DNA of 64,000 nt, taken from contig VWZL01005191.1 in the NCBI GenBank assembly GCA_013396915.1, positions 1 to 64,000 on the forward strand, read 5' to 3'. Below the pieces are notes generated by a model, which was given only the letters and a program-made list of their open reading frames with translations, did no database searches and was not told the DNA's origin. A program made the position numbers and the translations under genes. Source of the stretch: Stercorarius parasiticus. Its lineage: Eukaryota > Chordata > Aves > Charadriiformes > Stercorariidae. This document shows positions 1 through 12,600 of this stretch, piece after piece. Numbering within the stretch: position 1 is the first letter of the stretch; every line of letters starts with the position of its first letter.

Positions 1-1135
1 GACATCCTTGTCTCTAAACTGGAATAGCATGGATTTTACAGACGTACCACTCAGTGGATAAGGAATTGGATGGAAGGTCACACTCAGAGAGTTGTGGTCA
101 ACGGCCCAACGTCCAAGTGGAAGCCAGTGACAAGTGGCATTTCTCAGGGGTCAGTACTGAGACCAGTGCTGTTTAACATCTTTGTCGGTGACATGGACAG
201 GGGGACTGAGTGCATCCTCAGCAAGTTTGCTGATGACACCAAGCTGTGTGGAGTGGTTGACATGCTGGAGGGAAGGGATGCCATCCAGAGGGACCTTGAC
301 AGGCTTGAGAGGTGGGCCCGTGCAAACCTCATGAAGTTCAACCAGGCCAAGTGCAAGGTCCTGCACCTGGGTCAGGTCAATCCCAAACACTGGCCAGAGT
401 GCTTGGGATTGGGAATACAGGCTGGACAGAGAATGAATTGAGAGCAGCCCTGAGAAGAAGGACTTGGGGTGTTGGTTGATGAGAAGCTCAACATGAGCAG
501 GCAATGCGCACTTGCAGCCCAGAAAGCCAACCACATCCTGGGCTGCATCAAAAGAAGGGTGGCCAGNGCCAGCAGGTCAAGGGACGTGATTCTGCCCCTC
601 TACTCCACTCTTGTGAGACCCCACCTGGAGTACTGGGTCCAGCTCTGGGGCACCCAACATAAGAAGGAGCTGTTGGAGTGAGTCCAGAGGGGGGCTATGA
701 AGATGATCAGAGGGCTGGAGCACCTCTCCTATGAAGACAGGCTGGGAGAGTAGGGGTTGTTCACCCTGGAGAAGAGAAATCTCTGGGGAGATAGCAGCCT
801 TTCAGTACCTGAAGGGGGCCTACAGGAAAGATGGAGAGGGACTCTATCAGGGAGTGTAGCAATTAAAAAAGGGGTAATGGTTTTAAACTGAAAGAGGTAG
901 ATTTAGACTAGATATAAGGAAGAAATTCTTTACTGAGGGTGGTGAGACACTGGAACAGGTTGCCCAGAGAAGTTGTGGATGCCCCATCCCTAGAAGTGTT
1001 CAAGGCCAGGTTGGATGTGGCTTTGAACAACCTGGTCTAGTGGGAGGTGCCCCTGCCCATGGCAGGGGGTTGGAACTATATGATCTTTAAGGCCCCTTCC
1101 AGCTTTAACTATTCTATGATTGTATGATTCCATGA
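1..1135 (+). mobile_element. CR1 LINE, 3' part (RT C-terminal half, 3' UTR, tail)
   Basis: Non-LTR retrotransposon fragment entering from the left window edge inside the reverse transcriptase palm. The RT catalytic motif FADDT is at 226-240. It is followed by the CR1 downstream block ([13 protein letters not shown], then [13 protein letters not shown]) at about 570-650. The frame is broken: a stop at 439-441 separates the first block from a second open stretch at 469-681, and further stops follow. The 3' UTR, with its GGTGAGACACTGGAACAGG-like block near 942-960, runs into the diagnostic octamer tail ATTCTATGATTGTATGATTC at 1111-1130. One ambiguous base lies at 567. This is a dead copy. Its good match to the CR1 pattern suggests it is one of the younger copies here. 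Confidence 0.93.
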
Positions 1136-2019
1136 AAAGGGAAGATGGAGAGGAAGATGGGGTGAGGGGGGGAATTCCTTTGGTCAGAAAGGGAATTTTA
1201 TTTGAACTTTCATATAAAAATGTTGCAGAAATCTCCAGTGAAGACACATGCTAGATTCTTTTTTAAAATAGAAATAATAGGAGTTTCTTCCTCAGTCTTA
1301 TGCATTTTGTACTACTTCAAATTTCTTTTCTGGTTTCCCTCTCTTGTATATAAATACATTTCTTATCACTTTTAAATTTGTGGTAGAATTTACTCCTACT
1401 TTTATTTTAATTCTGCTCTGAAACAATTCTTTTCTTTACAGACTTCTCAATTACTCGTTTCTTCTCATGTTCAGAGTTAACTCTAACCCATATTAACCTC
1501 TCCTCTGTCATCTTCATTTTCTTCAGTTTATTAGCAGTTTCTAAACAACTTTTATACACTAAAGGCTTCATACTGTCTTACTGCTGTAGTTTGTGGTAAA
1601 ATCTGAAAGGCTGTATCAGCATCAGACTTTATTATTCTCCATACACATTCTCAGACCTGGGTGCCCAAAAACTAAACAGAAAAGGCAGTAAAGAAAGGCA
1701 ACAAAGAAAGTATTATACTCTGCATTTCTAGAGGGTGAGCTTATGAAAGCAATGATTAGATCTAAATATTCTGGGTAAATGTTACTGTTAAATAAACAAG
1801 CGTCATGGAGCAAGTGTGATTCTTCCAAGCTGAACCCTGAACAGGCCAAAGTCTGTTTGTCTGAAAGAGTTGTGAGTATTAAGATGCTGTTGAAAGTTGG
1901 AAGCACTGAACTTCAAATACAGTCAAATACCAAGATATATATTTATATATATATATTTTTTTTTAATAGGGTTTTGGCAAGGTTCAGTCTCATCTCACTG
2001 AACTTATGTTTCAGGGAGC
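1136..2019. other. Unclassified AT-rich sequence
   Basis: No gene or recognisable repeat seen, apart from the TA-rich microsatellite at 1935-1965. Short open frames here have no recognisable protein character. Confidence 0.5.
1935..1965. repeat. (TA)n microsatellite with T run
   Basis: Alternating TA from 1935 to about 1957, interrupted by one TTTA step, then a run of T to 1964. Confidence 0.9.
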
Positions 2020-2420
2020 TGCAGGAGTGGGGCTGCTCTCGAAGGGAGGATGAGCTGATAGCCCATGGTGGCCCCAGCACAGGCAGCACAGTGCCCTCAC
2101 TGATAGGTGCAGAACTGTAGGATCTGAGCAGGGCAGCACTGGTGACTGTGACAGGAGCCATCCACAGGGCCAGACAACCAAGGTAAGCAGTCATGTCCAG
2201 GGTCCATCCAGGGTGTTTGGTCAGTAACAGCTAGATACAGGGCCAGAGATGGGACTAGAGACAAGGTTCCATCCTTCCTCCATTCTGAGGTCCATCCATG
2301 AGACAGGGGCAGAGATAGGAGTGTCACTGACTGATGGGAATGTCACTGACAAGGCACTATCAGTGATCAGGGGAAAGAGATAGGTACTTCCAGAAAGAGT
2401 CCACATCTTTGGTGGATTCA
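2020..2420. repeat. Possible degraded LTR-like or GC-richer repeat
   Basis: This segment is clearly richer in G and C than its flanks. It repeats a GGTCCATCCA-like motif at about 2200, 2264 and 2289. That texture resembles the interior of long avian LTRs, but I see no TG...CA ends, TATA box or target duplication. The call is tentative; it may simply be unique sequence. Confidence 0.2.
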
Positions 2421-3339
2421 GTCAAACTCTGGAGTTGTTTATCACTCTCTGCTGACTCTGTCAGAAACCTGAGATGACTGCAGTGCTAACCTCGGTGACA
2501 TGAATCTGGTCTGAAGATTTTTTGGGGGTTGTGCTCTAAGCAATACCACCTCTAAGCATTAATTTGTGGTTCCTTCTGGCCTAAATGACCTCCCTTTGCT
2601 GAAACTGTAGTGGATTGGACTCCAAGACCCAGGAGGTATTTCTCATTTCTCTGTCCCTCTGAAATAAATTTGTATTAACTTTAACATAGTCAGCCTGTAG
2701 GAGAAGAAATGACTCTTAATGCCATCCTTAAAGGATATGTAATGTCCTTCTGAAATACAAAAATAATGATCTTGTTCTTAATTTAGAGAAGGCAAGAAAC
2801 CATCATGGAAAATTTAATTAGTGCTGTTTCTAAGCTCAAAATAAATAGAGGGCTAGAAAAGATTTAACTCAAACTATCGCAATGCCAGAACACTGAGAAG
2901 AAGTAGAGAGTAGATAAGAAAAGAAATGCTCTCTCCTAGACCAAGAAGAGAAGCATTAACCTCTTCCTGGAAACACTGTATGCTTCACAAAGCCTTTACT
3001 TGCCATTGAATTATACATTTCATTTGTGAAGAGAATGACTATATACAGATTCCACTCCAAAGATACTGAGTCACCAAGAGACAAATTTGTCATGCAGGCA
3101 GTGTCAGAAAGAATCTTATATATGGCATATAAGACCATGAAATGTAGTGAACACATGTACTGATTGAAACAAATATCCTTGTAATCTACTCTTTTGTCTC
3201 ACAGTGGCAACATAGCAGATACCCGTGGAAAAAAAGCATAAGATTAGATAAGCATAAGATATAGATTGTTTTTTTTTTTGTCAGGTATATTACCTCTGTT
3301 AACAATGACAGTTTCTGCAAAGAAGAGGGAATTTCCTTG
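2421..3339. other. Unclassified AT-rich sequence
   Basis: Nothing recognisable as a gene or a defined repeat. Only short open frames are present. Confidence 0.5.
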
Positions 3340-4335
3340 GATGGATGTGTCTTTGCCTCTTTGTGTGTAATAACTCTTTCTTCCATTAATTTGTCTATTT
3401 CTTTTGAACCCCGATGAGGGTTTTGGCATCCACATCTTGCGACAAAAACTTCCACAGTGTAATTATTGATCATATGGAAAAGTAATTCCTGATCTTTGTT
3501 CAAAAACTGTCAGTTAATTTCATTTGATGAAATAATAATTGCCCCCAGTTCTTCTGCTATTCACCAGTTTCATACTATTCATGATTTTACAAGTCTTCAT
3601 CACGAAAATCTGTTCAGTCTTCTCTTTTCCAGGCTACAAACTCCCTGTCTGTTTAATTGCTTGTCATAAAGAAGCTTTCTATATCTGCTATCATCCTTGC
3701 CAAAGTACCTTTTCAAGTTTCCTGTATTTTGAAGTTGAGGAAGCCTGAATAGACCTTCACAAACAGTTGTAGATGTGGACTCATCATGGGATTATGCACT
3801 GATATAATGTTGTTTTCTCTTGTGTTCTTTAATCTTTTTATAATAACTCTTAACATGCCTTTCTGAGTGCCAGTGAGCACAGAGCTAACATTTACAAAGA
3901 ACTATTCACCATGACAGCAAGAGCTCTTTCCTGAATGGTAATAGCTAATTCAGGTCTCAGTTTTGTGTATATGTAGTCCATTATTTTTTTTTCCCCACAT
4001 ATTCATTATTTTGTAGTTATCAACACTGAGTGTCACCTGTCATTTTATCTTCCAGTCATTTAATGTTGTAGATGCCTCGGAGACAAATTACAGCCAATAA
4101 AAACTAAATATATCCTGAAGAATTTGGCATCATTGTTCATTTTTATCACTTTACTACTTAGTCCCTTTTCCAGATTATTTATGAATAGAATGAATAGGAC
4201 CAGGAAAAAATTATCTGTGGGGCTGCTTATTTTTTTTTTGCTTATCCTTCTTTCTTATCTTTTAAATAGTTATTTATCCATGATAGGATATAGCATCTTA
4301 AACCATGACAGCTTCATTTATTTCAACCTTTCATA
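3340..4335 (-). mobile_element. Ancient CR1 LINE copy (RT C-terminal region to 3' end)
   Basis: Read on the minus strand, this is an old amniote-type CR1 in the usual order. Its antisense blocks match ones widespread in reptile and crocodilian genomes: CCAGATTATTTATGAATAGA near 4170-4189 (region after the RT core), AATGGTAATAGCTAATTCAG near 3935, and TTCTTTTGAACCC near 3399. The minus reading near 3350-3500 gives a C-terminal tail (TVEVF then EIDKLMEER) resembling the CR1 end KELDKFMEDR. Many indels and stops have accumulated. The copy is much more diverged than those at 1-1135 or 51343-51752, which suggests an insertion predating modern bird lineages. Confidence 0.75.
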
Positions 4336-6444
4336 CGAGTCATTGTCATTATACCACACTTCAACCCAATGATCTCTGAAGCAGTCTAACAGTCTAAATA
4401 GAAATGCTATCTACAAAACAGGAAGTAACATGAGAGAAGAACTTGAAATTTCACCCTGTAAGAATATTCCTTGAGACAATCATCTCCGTATACTTAGTAA
4501 CGTGTTACGGGAGAACTCTACAGAACCAGAGAAGACCTTCCTGCTCCCCTTTGCCCCCTAGATTCACAGTTTTACAGATGGTATTCCAATCGGAGTAATG
4601 GGAGTTGCCCTTTGACCTCCTTTCTGAGTAACGAGGATTGCTCAAAAGATCAGGCTGGTCAACCCATCGAAGGCAGAAGCAGAAAATAGAAGATGACAGC
4701 CTCAGAGAGAAGGATGGGTAAGAAAAATTCTACACTGTACATCTTGCTCTATTGAAGTTACCACAGCATCTTCCAGCTGTTGGAAGATGCTGTTAGATCT
4801 AGATTCTCCAGGTCATCAAGAAAAAAGAGAAATAAATTATAATCAACTCCCATCCTCTATAGAAGAACAGGAGAACATGAGGTTATCCAGGTCTTGCAAG
4901 AGTTGGTTCATGTGCTGCTACTGTTCCTACACATGCAAGTAAGAAAATGCCCAGCCTGTGAGCACATCCGTGGCACAGATCTTCTAACAGTAAGAACCAA
5001 AGGGCCAGCCGCTAAGAGACAGGTGAGAAATTAAGCTATTGTCAACACATACTAATGAGCAAAGCATGAAAATATTCAACCACCCTACCAAAGAGAATTT
5101 CATGACTAGTTAGCTTAAGGAAACCCAAACCGCCCAAATTTGCATGTTCTTTGTTTCCTTCTATCCAGCATTTATACTGCAACTGCTACGGTTCACTCTG
5201 CTCTTCACATAACCAGTAGCAGTTTGGAGACTAAAGGACATGCAAGATTTAACATTAGTAGAATGTTTGCTAATGTATTCCATGATCACAGATGACAATC
5301 TATTTGTTCAAGGGGATGTCTTTAGCTTCGCTCCCAGCCAGCCTCTCATATTGTACTGATAGCAGGAGTCAGAGATCAAGATCAAAGAATATTTAAATGT
5401 GGTTAATACAAAATCTTAGTTTAGGTGGCTTGCATTATTTATCTCATCCTTTATTCAGTTTGAGGCAGCTCCAGGGTCATGGCAAAGTGGTTTTACTTTT
5501 CATCTTCATGGAAAAACTGAGAATAAATTCTTACTTACCCATTGGCAACAAAGTACTGCCATTTAGCCCAGCTAATGAGAGGGAAAACACAAAGTGATCT
5601 GTTACTTGACAATAAGAAACAATAAAGGATTCTTTCTTGGATTTACTTTTCTGCGTCTGTTGTTTCGGTTTTGATTTAGATTCTTTTCATTCCTTCCTTT
5701 CTTTGTTGAGAACATAAACAATGTAGACACATGACATTGGATATTGCAAGAGGCAAAAAATAAATACCAGGCACTTACATTAATAGTACCAGAAAGAATT
5801 TACAGGAAGACAGGATACATGAAAAATACTGTCAACCTGGATAAAAATGTCTATAAATACATAGCTACAGATCTGACATTTTATTCCAGTCTATGACTCA
5901 ATGTAACCCTGCAACAATGAATGCCCTTCCATTTCAAAAATGATCGAAACATTTAGAGCTGAATTCTGATATGCTTAGTCCAACTTAGTAGAAGTCTATT
6001 TTGAAAAGAAATCCATTGACTTAACTTGAGAAGCTAGTAACTCTTCAGAATAAATGGAAGTGTCATTCTGCCAGTTAATTGCACAGAAACCTCATTTTGA
6101 TTCTTTTATTCTTTCTCTGATTTTAACGCCTGATTTCTACCTATTCCAGAATAAAAAAGTTAACATGTTGATATGTCCCCACATATCAACTAGAATGGCT
6201 ACAGCTTCTTTGAAAAACATACAGAAAGATAAACATGTCAGAAAGAGAAAAATATACCATTTTCATTCCTAACAAAAGAGCTTTCAGATCCTACATAGCA
6301 ACATTTTTAAAGATCTGCTTTTATGCGGGGAAAACACCCTCATTGTACACATTTTGCTTAACATTTGGGTGTTTTTTAAGCAACATTTCAAAGAGATTCC
6401 AAATGTGATTCAGTATGACAGAGCAGGTGGAGCATAAAATGAGT
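4336..6444. other. Unclassified AT-rich sequence
   Basis: No gene or defined transposable element recognised. It contains the perfect stem-loop at 4763-4793. Confidence 0.5.
4763..4793. repeat. Perfect 13-bp inverted repeat (stem-loop)
   Basis: The arm ACAGCATCTTCCA at 4763-4775 and its exact reverse complement at 4781-4793 flank a 5-base loop GCTGT. Pairing stops at the next base on each side. Confidence 0.9.
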
Positions 6445-6560
6445 CATAGCAGAACAGATGAAAGGTCTATCAAAACCAGGATACTTTCTCCAACAACTTC
6501 TTACACCAGATGTTTCAGAGGACTAAAAAAATAAATAACTCACTAGCAAAATGTGTGACA
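6445..6560 (-). mobile_element. Probable ancient CR1 3'-terminal fragment
   Basis: The stretch from AAAGGTCTATC (near 6461) through CCAGGATACTTTCTCC to CCAGATGTTTCAGAGG keeps block order and spacing with the antisense 3' end of old amniote CR1. That consensus reads AAAGGTCCATC, then CCAGTATCCTGTCTTC, then CCAGGTGCCCCAGAGG. Divergence is high and the flanks are unclear. Confidence 0.5.
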
Positions 6561-7882
6561 TTAGAGTTGGAGAGGTGAAGTAGAGAATGCTCTTTGTGGA
6601 GCTAGGATGAGTTCTGTTATATCCTCACCATGATGTGCTGATAACCTTTATGAGATCATCTGAAGTAGGTTATGCACAGATCCTATTTTTCAGATGGCCA
6701 CTTAGCCCTTTCCTAATCTATCTGCTTTGAAAGATTTTGGAAACAAAAGATAAATATTCAAAACATGCTTTTACCCATCCACTCTTTCATGCAGGGTAGT
6801 TTCTTCCGTTACTGGCTCTATTTTGTGCTCCAGGCACAGTCAACAGCACTGAATTCCACAGTTCAGTTAGTATATTCAGACATTTACCAAAAATAAGAGA
6901 AAAAAAAGATGGAATTACACATGCTTGCAAATAAAAAAAAGAAAAAGAAAAAATAAAAAGTATCTATGAAATAAATATTTAGAGAATTTTTAGGCATATT
7001 ACAGAATTAGAAATAAATTTACAAATATCAGTCAATAAATTTATTTGTAAGTGGCTGAAGCACAATACTTATAGCTTTCTCTTATTGTAGACTAAACTGG
7101 CCTATATTTAAGCTTAGTATTTCAGTATTTTGTTTAGTGTCCTGCAATATAGGAATGCAGTATTTGGAATAAGAGATCACCACCATATAAATACAAGGCT
7201 GTAATTCACTGAAAGAACTGAGTAGATTTCATAAACTAGAAGTCAAAAGGTTGAATGGTTTTTGAAGCACTGCAGAACTGAAATACTGCTGGGCATCTAG
7301 TGGAAGGCCTGTATTGCTACTTATAATATATTGAAAATATTTATCTGATCCTGTAAGTTTTTTTCCAAAAGTAAACATCCCCATATTCCACTTATGCCAA
7401 ACAGAACATTATACCATAGACAAGCAATGACACTGATGACTTCTCCTGTATAACTCCATTAATGAGATGGAATAAAGGCACAGTAAGTGAGCATATGCTT
7501 GTGTATATATGATGGTTTATTTATTTCCTCAGTACTTAGCCCCTTTGCAAATACCAAGAGAGGTATAGATAGAAATTAGCTGTGATAGAAATTAGATTGG
7601 CATTATCACACCTCAGAAAAAACCCTGAATGGTATTCATTTTTGGACTTTATTCTATATGAGTTCCAATTAAGTTCCAAGTGAATACATTTACATACTGT
7701 AGCTTTAAGAATCCAAATCTACGTCTCCAATGAACTCAGCCTGTAGCAGAGACTCCTGCAAAATATAGCTACTGTCACTGAAAACATTTTTTTAATTGAT
7801 TTTGGTTAGGAAACGTTCTCTGTCTTCAAGCTATTTTTTAAACTTTGTTGTTATTTTCCTTTTCCACCATCTTTCAGTCTAA
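6561..7882. other. Unclassified AT-rich sequence with A-rich tract
   Basis: No gene recognised. An A-rich, low-complexity stretch lies at about 6890-6962. The rest is unremarkable AT-rich sequence. Confidence 0.5.
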
Positions 7883-8391
7883 CAGTCCACATATGAAAGT
7901 CCACAGTTAATCCAGACTTTTACTTATAAAGCTGAAATGATATCAAGGTCCAATGCTTCTGTGATTTCTTCACCACGCTCAAAACAGAAGTTTGTTAAAG
8001 ACATGTTAAAAAGGCTTGAAGAACAAGCATTGCAAGCATATGATATACCTACTCAACCTGGTAGGCAGAAAAGACACAATGTGGCCAAGAGTCTTGAAGG
8101 ATCTGCATTTTTCAAAATGTGCAGAACTGATCTGTCTCAGCTCTCCCTGAAGGTAGAAAAAATGGTCAGAAAATCCCTTTGGATTTTAGATCTGACACAA
8201 AACAAGTAAAGATGCTAGCTTTCTTATTTTGCATAAGTACTGCTCATTCTGACCAACTGAACAGTTTGCTTCTCCATTTTAATGATGTTTCCTGTACTGA
8301 TGGAGCATCAAAAGAAGTAATCAGTGCAAAAGGAAAGCTGGTTCCTGTCCCACAGTCCCTCAAGGATGACAGAAGTCAATTATATTTGTAA
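7883..8391 (+). pseudogene. Unrecognised protein-like segment: broken retrocopy or candidate exon
   Basis: After a TAA at 7880-7882 the frame stays open to 8211. It contains a lysine/leucine-rich, possibly helical stretch (QKFVKDMLKRLEEQALQAYD) at about 7985-8044. A second frame, open from 8131 to 8391, continues with equally protein-like composition and ends SLKDDRSQLYL before TAA. Joining the two needs one frame change (1-base loss or 2-base gain) around 8131-8211, as in a decayed retrocopy. Alternatively, a pyrimidine tract and AG ending at 7885 could accept splicing, and AAG|GTAGAA at 8152 could donate. That would give an 89-codon exon with no phase break. I recognise no family. A chance ORF pair remains possible. 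Confidence 0.25.
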
Positions 8392-9205
8392 TATTTCAAT
8401 GTGATTTTTAAGATGAGTAAAAGGAGTAGGTCTGTTGGGAAATGTTTCCTCAGAACACTTTTACAGACATACAAACTTTTGGAATGTCTTTCAAAATAAC
8501 CTCCAAACAGTGAAAATCTTTTGACTTCTTTTCAAAATTGGACAGAATTGTGGTTTTGTCTTTTTATCCATCTTTCTGTTAATGCTTTTTTCTGCTACTA
8601 TTTTCTACCTATAATCTCCATTTTGTCAGGGTGGTGTTGACTGTTTCTGAAATGAAACATGCTTAGTACCAAGAGATTCTGTGAAAAGCAGCAGTGTCTC
8701 TTCCTCTAGCAGATTAGGATTACAAAGGAATAATCCATTGCTACAAGTGAATAAAAAGGAAGAAAAGGAAAGAAAGAAAAGAGTGCTCACTGTTTTATTA
8801 TTTGGTAGCCCTATTATGCACAGTATGGATGGTATTGAATAAAATATTCTTTAAGATAGTGGAAGGACTAAATGTAGGGGTGATAATGTAGGGAGAAATG
8901 TTATCTGCATGAAAAATTATTAAATACATATCCTGCTTTTAAAGATTTTTATGCATAGCAAATTAACGATGTTTACTCTTCGTATTTCATATGAAATGGA
9001 CATTAATTACCCATGCACGCTTTAGTGATTTGCAGTTCACATAGCAATACTTATAAATAATCATCAGAAAATGCTTGGGGAGGTTCATTCATTTGACAGA
9101 ATGAATCAAAAACTCTGCTCTCAGCTGATAAGTTAGGCAAGAAGTGCATCTGGGAAAAAAAAGAAAAATGTCAAAGGCTGAAGAGAAGGGAGAAATGAGC
9201 ATTAA
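8392..9205. other. Unclassified AT-rich sequence
   Basis: No gene or defined repeat seen. Confidence 0.5.
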
Positions 9206-9635
9206 AAATGATTCATGAGTTGGAGAACTATTACGTACAGTGAAAAAGTTAAAGAACTCATTCTTTTTAACTGATCAAAGAAAAGAAAAATGTCTTGATT
9301 ATACTAAGTAGGGTATCTCTGGAGAGATGAAATAGTGAATAATGAAGGGCTCTTTAAACTAGTATTAAAAAAAAATGATAAAATGACCCAAAAGCTAGAT
9401 ATTGACGCTGTACGCACAGAAAACAGAGATTAGGTCAATTTTTTAACAATAAGAGTGATTAACGATTGGAATAAATGAAAGTAGTGGATTTGTCATCTCT
9501 TAATGACATCAAATCATGAAAAAGTGTCTTTCAAGAGGGTGTGCTTTAGTGAAAAACAGCTAGGAAAAAGCTACTTATGGGACATTTAGTATATGAGGAT
9601 CAGGTTGGATAATTTCATGGTCAATTCTGATGTTA
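9206..9635 (+). mobile_element. Ancient CR1 LINE 3' fragment
   Basis: Block order matches the CR1 C-terminal region and 3' UTR. A GAGAACT...AAAGAACT-like segment near 9224-9258 is followed by AAGAGTGATTAACGATTGGA near 9450 (CR1: GGGTGATTAACCACTGGAA). Then comes GGATCAGGTTGGATAATTTC near 9597 (CR1: GAGCAGGTTGGACAA). Heavily mutated, with no tail octamers preserved. Confidence 0.6.
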
Positions 9636-12600
9636 ACCTTTAAACATCTTCTGAATAAATCTTTTGGTCATTTCTGTGAGTATCTTGAATGTGATGGGCA
9701 ATTCATCAGAACAGTCTTCCCTACTCTGCAGAAAGTTATGCTTTTTTAAAAGTCTTTCTATTTTAGTGTTGTCTTTCATAACCATAGCTATTACATCTCA
9801 GGGCTTCCCTGCTTTTCAAGGTACTTCATTTGCAACCATGTCAAAAGAAATGTGTTTTTGTCACCACAGTTATATGTAAGTGACTATTCAACTGAATATT
9901 TCCAATTAAGTATCCTATTACATTTATAATCAGGGTTAGATTTACTTTGCTAAGCTTGTCACCTGTATCAAGATTATAACATGGGTATAAATTTGTAATG
10001 CAAATTAAGTAGTTTTTGAAAAACTAAGTAATTTAATCTTAATACCTAATTATGAAGACAGGCAAATTAGAGAATCTGAAGGAACATTGAAAAAGACATT
10101 TATCTCACTTAAAGTTAACCATCTAAAAGCTAGGGATTTTGTACGCTCTCCTTAGGTTCTTTCTTTAGTTAGTTTAAACAGGCAATTCCAGAGAACAGTT
10201 TATTCCTGTGTGTTGGTACCATTGGATGGGATGTCTCGGCCTCTAGAGTGTACCCTTGTTTCCTTCTGTCAGCTGTGGAAGCTTTTGGTTAGACTAGATA
10301 CTTGCTTTTAGGCAGCTCAAGTTAGGCAAGATGAATGGTATCTCAGCATTTCTTACTCACTTAGTCCCTCGTATTCAACATTGTTTTGACAGTGTACGTC
10401 TTCTGTCTCAGAAATACAGATCCCAAGGCAGAAAACTTGACAGCTGCCCAATTACTTTTCTCTTCTCACCAGGAGTAGAGAAGCCTCAACTTCACCACAC
10501 CGTTCTCTCAGGCCACCCATCTACTTCTCTGCTGGACTGTTGTGAAGTATTGGGATCTTTGGACAAGACCACAGTGCTTAGGAAAAAAAAAAAAAAAAGT
10601 TTGTTTTTTTTTAAAAAGAGAGAAGTTGTATACCTTCTTTTCACTTTTCCCATTTTTCTTCTCCACATCCGTTTCTATAATGGAAGGCTTTTACCAGGGA
10701 TAAAGAAAAGAGGGAGCAAGGAATTTCCTTTTTTCCCCCATCTTTACTTCCAGGAAACTTAAACCATGTATCCTTACTAATAACTATGGTGACCAGGAGG
10801 GCTGGTGGGATCAAGCTCTGACGTACAAAGACTTACCTCATGTTCTGTGTCTTATAAGCTCTGAAATCTGAATGGAAAATCATTCCAACAGTACATGCTT
10901 GCTACTTTTAAATTCCTTCCCTCAGCAAAGCCAAAGATTCAGCAGATAGCTTTATCATTGTTCTTAATAATGATGCAAGTTTCACTAACAGGGGATACCT
11001 GAACAAGTGAAGAGAGAGGTGGGGAATCACGTATGTCCAAATAAGAGGGCATGAACAATGAATAAAAATAACAGTAAAAGAAAATATGCCTACCTGTACA
11101 ATATAAAAGTGTATACAAGAATGACATCATGTAGGGGATACATAAAAAGGAACAGTGAATGTACATTATATGCTACTCCTTTATTATCATGACGTAACCA
11201 TAAGACCATGCCAAATCTTTCCTCTCCTCTCTTCTTCCCCACTAAAGCATACAGAGGCAGGGATTTGCTAAAATGTCGTAAAGCTCCTGTATCATTAGCA
11301 GTGGTTAACAGCCAGTCAACCTGTGGTACAGCTTGTCTCCCATTTGGATCACAGATGTGTCTTCCCTCCTTTAAATAACTTAATTTTCTAAAGGGTACAG
11401 TCTGTCTGCTTGTGCAGTTCTGTACGTTGTCAAACAGAGCAGGAAGCAGGACTGAATGTTCTGGTTCATCTCTTGATCCATAACTGTTTGAAGGGACCAG
11501 CTCTCAGTGCTTAACACAAGATGTGTTTTTTCCTCCTTCCAGGAAAAAAAGATCATCTGTCCAGGTAATCCACAGGATAGCCTAGTGACTGATTACATTC
11601 ATGCAAGGGTATTGGGGGTAACTGCAGTCAAGACTGTACTTTCTTTGGAGGATTACTTGATTTAAGATTGTGAGTAACTGGTCAGTCACTACTAACACAT
11701 TGTCAGAATTCAGCTGGATGCCCAGGAATGCTTTTGTTCACAATAGAAGAGCGAAAAATACACTTTAACAGACAAGTCTGTAATTTACACAGGGCTAATC
11801 CACATAGATTTGAAGGATCATATGGATGGGCAGTATTCATGCCAAGTATTACAAGCCCGTAGCTTCCCATGATGACTAACGTAAGGCAGCAGTTGAAACT
11901 GGGATTGCTATAGCATTTATCACCCTGACCTCTCCATGTTGAGCCTCTTCAAGCTCCCAAACTACTGCAGTTTACAATTTAGTCCAATGAAGAAAACAGG
12001 AGCCAACTGCGGCTCCTTCTAATGTGCAGAGCTATGGTACAGCGGCCACTCAGAAACTTCCGCATTTTAGCCCACCCATGTTTCTAGGGGAGCAAAATCA
12101 GGGAAGAAGGCAGGTGACAGCCATTTCACTCATGGACATCTAACATTTAGTGCACTGTGAGTCAATACAGGGAGGGATACAACTACACCATCTTAGACAT
12201 AAAAAAATGGGATTTTTAAGTCTGAGCAGAGAGAAATAGGCATTTTCAACGAGTGATTGAAATCACCCCTTGTCGCCAAGGTCACCAATGGAGACATTTA
12301 CAGAGCAATTCAGAGCACCAGGTTGAACGAAACCCTGTCTCTCCCAGCTGCACCAGGACTCCTTTGTATATGAGATTATCTCGCACATGTGAAGAGCAGG
12401 AGGAATAGCGAGAGATCTATATCATCTTCACAAGCATCCTTTCCCAGGAATATTTCATAAGAACGTCCAGAAACTACCATGTGTTTTCTTCACAAGTCTA
12501 CAAGTAACAGTAATGATCAGTATGCAGGTATGAAAGGAATATTGTTATGCAACTCAGATTTTTTATTTTATTTTGTTAAAAGTTCTATATTAAACTTAAC

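Noticed and set aside
10331..10762. Open frame of 143 codons (+)
   Set aside because: It runs across A16 and T-rich runs (lysine and phenylalanine strings), so it is a low-complexity artefact.
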